Of a stretch of 64,000 nt of DNA, positions 58,921-64,000 are shown piece after piece. Position numbers and translations under genes: made by a program. The stretch's first letter is position 1, and each line of letters opens with the position of its first letter. The DNA lies in NCBI GenBank assembly GCA_003024785.1, contig PUQB01000704.1, positions 1 through 64,000 of the forward strand, written 5' to 3'. Under the pieces are notes generated by a model, which was given only the letters and a program-made list of their open reading frames with translations, was not told where the DNA came from and did no database searches. Origin of the DNA: Selaginella tamariscina. Lineage: Eukaryota > Streptophyta > Lycopodiopsida > Selaginellales > Selaginellaceae.

Positions 58921-61900
58921 CTATCTTATCGTACGGACTTGGCGAATCTCTGTCTGGGACCGTACTTCAAGCAGTTCACCATCTGGGTTATAGTCTCGTT
59001 CAATTACCAAGATAGTTTCCTCTTCTAAATGCCACCCACATCCAATTGTCAGATTACCATGCTGGTTAAGCTGTGCATATGTGTATAATCCACCTGGTAA
59101 ATACAAAAAACAGAATCAAATACACATATGCATACAGCTTTGACATCACGCTAGGCGTATATATATAGGTTTCACTTAAAGACATACAAGAGAGAGAGAG
59201 GTTTGATATCAACTGTCAAAATTTCTTCGTTACTCAGGTAGTGTATGCACACATACTTTATGCATTTGCACACACACATACATGTGCATATATCAATGTG
59301 TAGGGGTAACTTACCTGGTAAACACAACATGGTGCCTTCGTCTTTATTTATGCCTTAGGCGATTTCCTGCGTGCCTTATATTCTTTGCATGCATGTTGTC
59401 TCTCCTGCTGCTCTGTGATAACTGCATTTACCTCAAACACCTTCCAAATTCCAGTTAACTCTTTCACGTTCAATCTCGGCCGTTGAGACAGCAAACTAAC
59501 CTCATCTTTCTTTGATTTACTGTGAAAGTTTATAATTAATTATCACAATTCATTACTATTAGTTTAAATACTTAATATATTAAGTATTAATGTTCAAGTT
59601 ATATACTAACAAAACAGTGAATTACTATTTAGTTGTAATTATGATAATATGCTTAGAATATATATAATCTATTTACCTTATGCCGTCTGAGTTAACTGGT
59701 GCAATCCATCTTCTTCATATGCAGCAATTTGCAACACTTGCACTTCATCTGTTTCATCATGTACTGAAATTGTGTGAATTATTCGAACACGCGTATGCCC
59801 TCCTTTAACAAGACACTGACATATAAAATACAAACATCATATACATAGCGCATATACTTATACATATATGTGTATATAAGTGTGTGTCTCTCCGTGTATA
59901 ACGTGAGGAGTCACACACACACTTGCTCGATTTTGTAGGTTGGTGCGTAGAAGTAGCCCCTCGCAACGCTTGTGTCGTCTTTTGGCCTTACTAGCATTGT
60001 TGGTCCTCGAGAATAAGTTCCATCCTGATATAAATATACATATACATACATATATATTAGCTATTTTTTTTTTACATACTCGGTATAAACAGATGCTATA
60101 ATATATGCATGGCAGAATATACTACACATCTATGGATATTTAAGCTAGTACAAGTAGTTTAACGTACTCATGTGGTTATATAGTAAATACAAAGGAATAA
60201 ATGTATAGCTTAGATTACATTTTGCGTATACCTACTATAATAGGGTTTATCTGTGCATATGAGAGAGAGAGAGAGATATGTAAACTATATATATACCTCA
60301 AAGAAGACAAGACCTGCTTCTGGGGTCATAATATCGTTCTCCATGACTTCCTTCATGCCTTCATATGTGTGTTTAGCAGTAACCTGAGGTAAAGGATATG
60401 GTTCCACGTCTTCTTCTGTAGCTTCCTTCGTATCCCATTCTGTATCTTCATCTGTATAGACATCACCTTCTTCTGCACTGCTTCCTGTATAATCACCTTC
60501 TGCCGCATCACCATTTTCAAAAGTGCTATCATCGTCAAAATCTGTTTATAAACTCCTGTCAAATTGCTGTGTGCGTGTGTTTGTTGTGTATGTGAGACAA
60601 AAACGCATACACAAACCTTCCGTATCATAATCTTCTTCCAAGTCTTCATCATCCTCTCCATCTGTTGTTACATATATATGCATAGCTATTCCACAAATAC
60701 ACACGCATGCACGCACACACACATTCATACCTCCAGCCACATCTTCAATATGACGCTCGTAACTCTCTATATCATCTTCATCTTCGTCATCTTCTTCTTC
60801 CATAAGTACTTCTTCAGCCATTATATCTTGTTCAATCAACTCATTTTGCACCTGTATTTTATCCCCGGTCTTGTCACCATATGGATTAGCAAGATTCCAT
60901 AAAGTTTCCCTGGATATACCCTTCTTGTCAGGTGCAGACTCCACAAAGCTCACTATACGGCAGTCGTATAAATACTCTTTCTTACCACCAAGACCGATCG
61001 GTTCCACTTCTGCTGTCTCTGGATTGAACACGGCACCTACTCCTTCCCACACTCCATTGTTATTGTTCGCAAATGTGTTCCAGAGTGGCATAGGAACTGT
61101 CTCCTGCACATACATACATTCATACATAACATACATTATGTGTGTGACAGTACAGATACGCACGTACCATTTCGTGGACTGACTTAGAGTACTAAACACA
61201 ACAGTTATCATATTTAGTCATGAAGAGTATTACCAGTACATTCCACTCTGTGTGTGAGTGTCTGTATGTGTGCGTGTGTGTGTTGATGTATAACAGCTAA
61301 TATAGCAATGCGACTATGAATAATACAATTGTGAGATTGTTATATGTTGTCATAACTACTAAAATGCCCAAATGTTAATACATATAAAAGCTAAACCACA
61401 AGTCAGTACACAAAATTTAAAAACATGCCTCGTATGGATGTATATTATATCTGCACGTTACAGAGACAATATTGAAATCTGGTACACAAGCACGCAGAAC
61501 TATATAGATATGATGCAATACTGCTACAACATCATAGTATTGAACACAATAGTACGCTCTTTCTCAAATACGTATATTTAAGTAATTAGAATTTTTCTTT
61601 CACACACACACACACATATATATATATACGACTTCTATATATCATGATGTACTATATAATATTTACCTCTTCTTGGAGGATTTCTTTTCGATCAACTATG
61701 AATATCCCTGTCACGTTGGAGGGCTTATATCCGCTTCCTGTGTTCTTGGATTTCGCAGGGGAACGCTTGTAATCTGCCTGTTTCCTGTCTTTGAGTGCTA
61801 AACTCCACAGATTCTCCTTCCTCTTCTTAGGCCCATTTCTTGCAGATGCATAGATCTGTACACATACCTTGAATGTGCGATTTCCGATAGGATACACGCT

Positions 61901-61987
61901 CCTGTGATGAAATCGGCTCTCTCCATGCTCTCCGTTACAAGCATTGCCTCGTCCCAAAAGCGGAAATGTGCTCACTACACACAGCAT
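58921..61987 (-). CDS. Putative chloroplast protein, calycin/DUF3598-like (tentative)
   Basis: Multi-exon minus-strand gene. The first exon (61,987-61,670) has a Ser/Arg-rich, transit-peptide-like N terminus ending near V-Q-I-Y-A-S-A. The next contains G-V-W-E-G-V-G-A-V-F and E-P-I-G-L-G, typical of a lipocalin-like opening strand, and Y-L-Y-D-C. Very acidic exons follow (E-E-E-D-D-E-D-E-D-D near 60,790, again near 60,630). Then come E-A-G-L-V-F-F-E-D-G-T-Y-S-R-G-P, C-L-V-K-G-G-H-T-R-V-R and L-T-G-I-W-K-V-F-E-V. The last exon ends G-C-G-W-H-L-E-E-E-T-I-L-V-I-E-R-D-Y and stop at 58,921. This resembles a conserved plastid protein of plants whose name I do not recall. One slip lies near 59,355. 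No catalytic motif was recognised. Confidence 0.6.
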
Positions 61988-62264
61988 TTCATAAACCCTA
62001 AGAAACCCTAATAAGTTGGGTATGGTAATTAGTAAGGTTTAACGACTGATTAATTATTGTTAAATATATTGTAAATGCAAATAACATATATGCTAGCAAA
62101 TAAGTTAACCACATACATGTGTTCACACAACACACAAGAGCATACACATGCATGCATTCATACATGTTTACAGATATACAAACACAATGCTTATATGTAC
62201 CTACAACACATAACAATATATATATTTACATAACAAAAGTAACAAAAGTAACAAATGAGATGTT

Positions 62265-62265
62265 C

Positions 62266-62308
<43 letters not shown>
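62265..62308. repeat. (AT)n microsatellite
   Basis: A pure AT run of about 21 units. Confidence 0.95.
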
Positions 62309-62309
<1 letters not shown>

Positions 62310-62311
<2 letters not shown>

Positions 62312-63600
62312 TACATATGTATGAATGTACATATGTAAATATAAACATGCCACATATACAAGTACACATTATAATATATATCTTTATATATTGAGAGGGA
62401 GGTGCCAATTGAAAAAAAAAAAAATCAAAAAGAAACTAAAAGTATCCATTATAGGGAAACTTAGCAACCAACCCTATAAAAGGTGCATTGTTGTAAGTAG
62501 TAGGTTCTAATTGAGTAACATTAGATCTAATATTATTAAATTCATTATTTTCATATAACAATTGCATTAGTTAAGATGTTAGGGTGTTGTTATTAAAGTT
62601 TTAACCCTAAGAGCTAATAGGTGGTAACATGTGGTTGTTAAGTGGTCATTCGATGTTAACATTTTATGTGAACAATATTAAGTCTTTCAAGACAACTCTG
62701 AGAGTTTAACTTAGATGCCTAAATAAGCATGAGACTTAGGGTTTTACCCTAAGTCCTCTAGAATGACTACTTTTTGAACCTTAGAGGATAACCTGAGTAG
62801 ACTTTAAGATTCTACCTTATGAAGTCTAAACAAGTTCATGCCCTAACTCCACTAAGAAGACGTGTCCCACACATACCCCCATGATAAAGCTAATGTAGTA
62901 TCACTTATCCCTTAAGAAATCACATTTGCCTGGGAGTACAACCTCTTTTGGGCAACAAGACCTTAAATCACAATTAACCCTAAAGTGTTTGAGTGGCTAA
63001 GTCATACTTTAAACCTAGGGTTCATACGTAGTGAAGACACGAATGTGCACCATATGTGGACACAAGTGTTTTACTAAGTAAACTCTTTAAGGCTAAGTTT
63101 GAATAACCTTAAATACATGACCTTGCGAGTGCCTTGCAAATGGGCTCTTACTAATGAGATTAAGTTGTTCAACCCTTGGATCCCATAGCCCATTAGTACA
63201 TCCAATTATGAGAATTAAACTCCCTTGAGCAAATGCCTAAGGCTTAACACCCATGTTGTCCCTATTAGGATGGTGCCAATGTGGCGGCCTACCTCATCTG
63301 ATACGACTGGCATGTCTACCCATGCGCCATAATAGGGTATTAATGGCACTGTCTACCATTATTACCCTATTTTATATGCTCATGCGTGTGGTCCATCCTC
63401 GTGGACCATGTGACCCTGTGAGCTGGCCATATGTGCGGGAGTAGGATACCGACTCCCCCATTGGGTGCCCCTTCCTTCCACTCTTAATGCCACTACTTTG
63501 GTTGCGCCTTCGCCCTGAAGGGCAGTGGGGTTCACCTTTCTTTGCTCGATTCTCCTGAGGGGAATTTTGCCAAGTGGATGTACGGTTTGAAGTGATTACT
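62310..63600. other. Non-coding DNA upstream of the terminal integrase fragment
   Basis: From about 62,500 the sequence becomes less AT-rich and contains phrases such as TTAGGGTTTTACCCTAAG and repeated CCTTAAG motifs. It could be the 3' LTR and 3' non-coding part of the retrotransposon entering at the right edge, but no repeat partner lies in the window. No gene is seen. Confidence 0.45.
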
Positions 63601-64000
63601 GTTAACCTTCTATCGTAACAACTGCCCGTTGGCTCTCAGTAGAACCATACCATTGTTGAAGGTTTCTAGTACCTCATATGGTCCTTTCCATCCTGGCCGA
63701 AACTTGCCCTTCCGGAATATTTGCAGCTTCTTGTACACTGCCCTTGCGCATAATCTCAGAGTTTCTTTTTCTTGTCCTTTGCTTGTTTGGTCTGCTGTTG
63801 GTGGTTCTCTCTCGCCAACTGCGCCAGGAATCGCACCTCATTTAGTTGTTCTAGTTGCTCTAGTCTTTTTCGTGTAACCGTCGGTTCGTCCGTGATCCTG
63901 TGGTTTAGACTTGTCCGTAAGCTAGGTATTGTGAACTCCCATGGCATGATGGCCTCCAGACCATAGGGTAGATGGAAGGGTGTTGCTCTCGTTGCAGTTT
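63600..64000 (-). mobile_element. Gypsy-type integrase C-terminal fragment (continues past the window)
   Basis: On the minus strand the right edge reads L-P-Y-G-L-E-A-I-M-P-W-E-F-T-I-P-S-L-R, then E-Q-L-E-Q-L-N-E-V-R near 63,840. After a frame change it reads F-R-P-G-W-K-G-P-Y-E-V-L near 63,690. This is the standard end of a Ty3/gypsy integrase. Two frames are used. The rest of the element lies beyond base 64,000. Confidence 0.75.

Overview
This is a plant nuclear window. The evidence is TTTAGGG-type interstitial telomere repeats, GT-AG introns, a Ty3/gypsy retrotransposon, a PIF/Harbinger transposon, and plant gene families: an L-2-hydroxyglutarate dehydrogenase with a mitochondrial-type N terminus, a phytocyanin, a VAP27-type MSP protein, a group VIIIb-like bHLH, a G-type lectin receptor-like protein and a putative plastid protein. 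The sequence alone does not fix the lineage. Very AT-rich intergenic DNA and introns filled with TG/CA, TA and GA microsatellites are characteristic of this genome. Many otherwise well conserved exons carry isolated one-base indels, so either the assembly is under-corrected or several genes are decaying; both readings are kept open.

Bases 1-30,300 are accessory DNA. A module of about 6.8 kb occurs twice, at about 1-6,935 and 18,690-25,463, offset by about 18.5 kb. Each copy has (i) a dense array of the perfect 18-bp palindrome GGCGGGATTAATCCCGCC, (ii) an 87-nt stem-loop, (iii) gene A, which in the second copy is a fully open 976-codon four-exon gene, and (iv) gene B, a NIF/FCP1-like HAD-fold protein. 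Gene A appears to join a ParB-like N-terminal domain (V-N-P-N ... S-G-Q-H) to a C-terminal segment laid out like an amino-methyltransferase, with the catalytic D-P-P-Y position replaced by D-R-R-V. A ParB-like/methyltransferase-like protein beside clustered palindromes is the most interesting feature of the window. Between the copies lie a gypsy-type gag-pol remnant without integrase but with inverted ends, a broken DUF7869-like gene, a third palindrome array, interstitial telomere repeats and TG/TA satellite DNA. The second copy abuts a short-LTR gypsy element on the minus strand (25,464-30,283), whose left LTR is cut exactly at the module edge.

Bases 30,300-62,000 hold host genes: L2HGDH (+), a tRNA-Gly(GCC)-like gene (-), a phytocyanin (+), VAP27-type (-), an UPF0643-like gene (+), a bHLH factor (+), a PIF/Harbinger element with TAA target duplications (-), a kinase-less G-type lectin receptor-like gene (+), a PDZ-like conserved gene of unknown role (-) and a putative plastid protein (-). 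Long AT-rich stretches with no recognisable gene separate them (about 36.0-39.5 kb, 45.3-47.6 kb, 51.1-52.1 kb). The right edge enters another gypsy-type integrase tail on the minus strand. The host genes do not form a functional cluster; they look like ordinary scattered plant genes beside a repeat-rich block.
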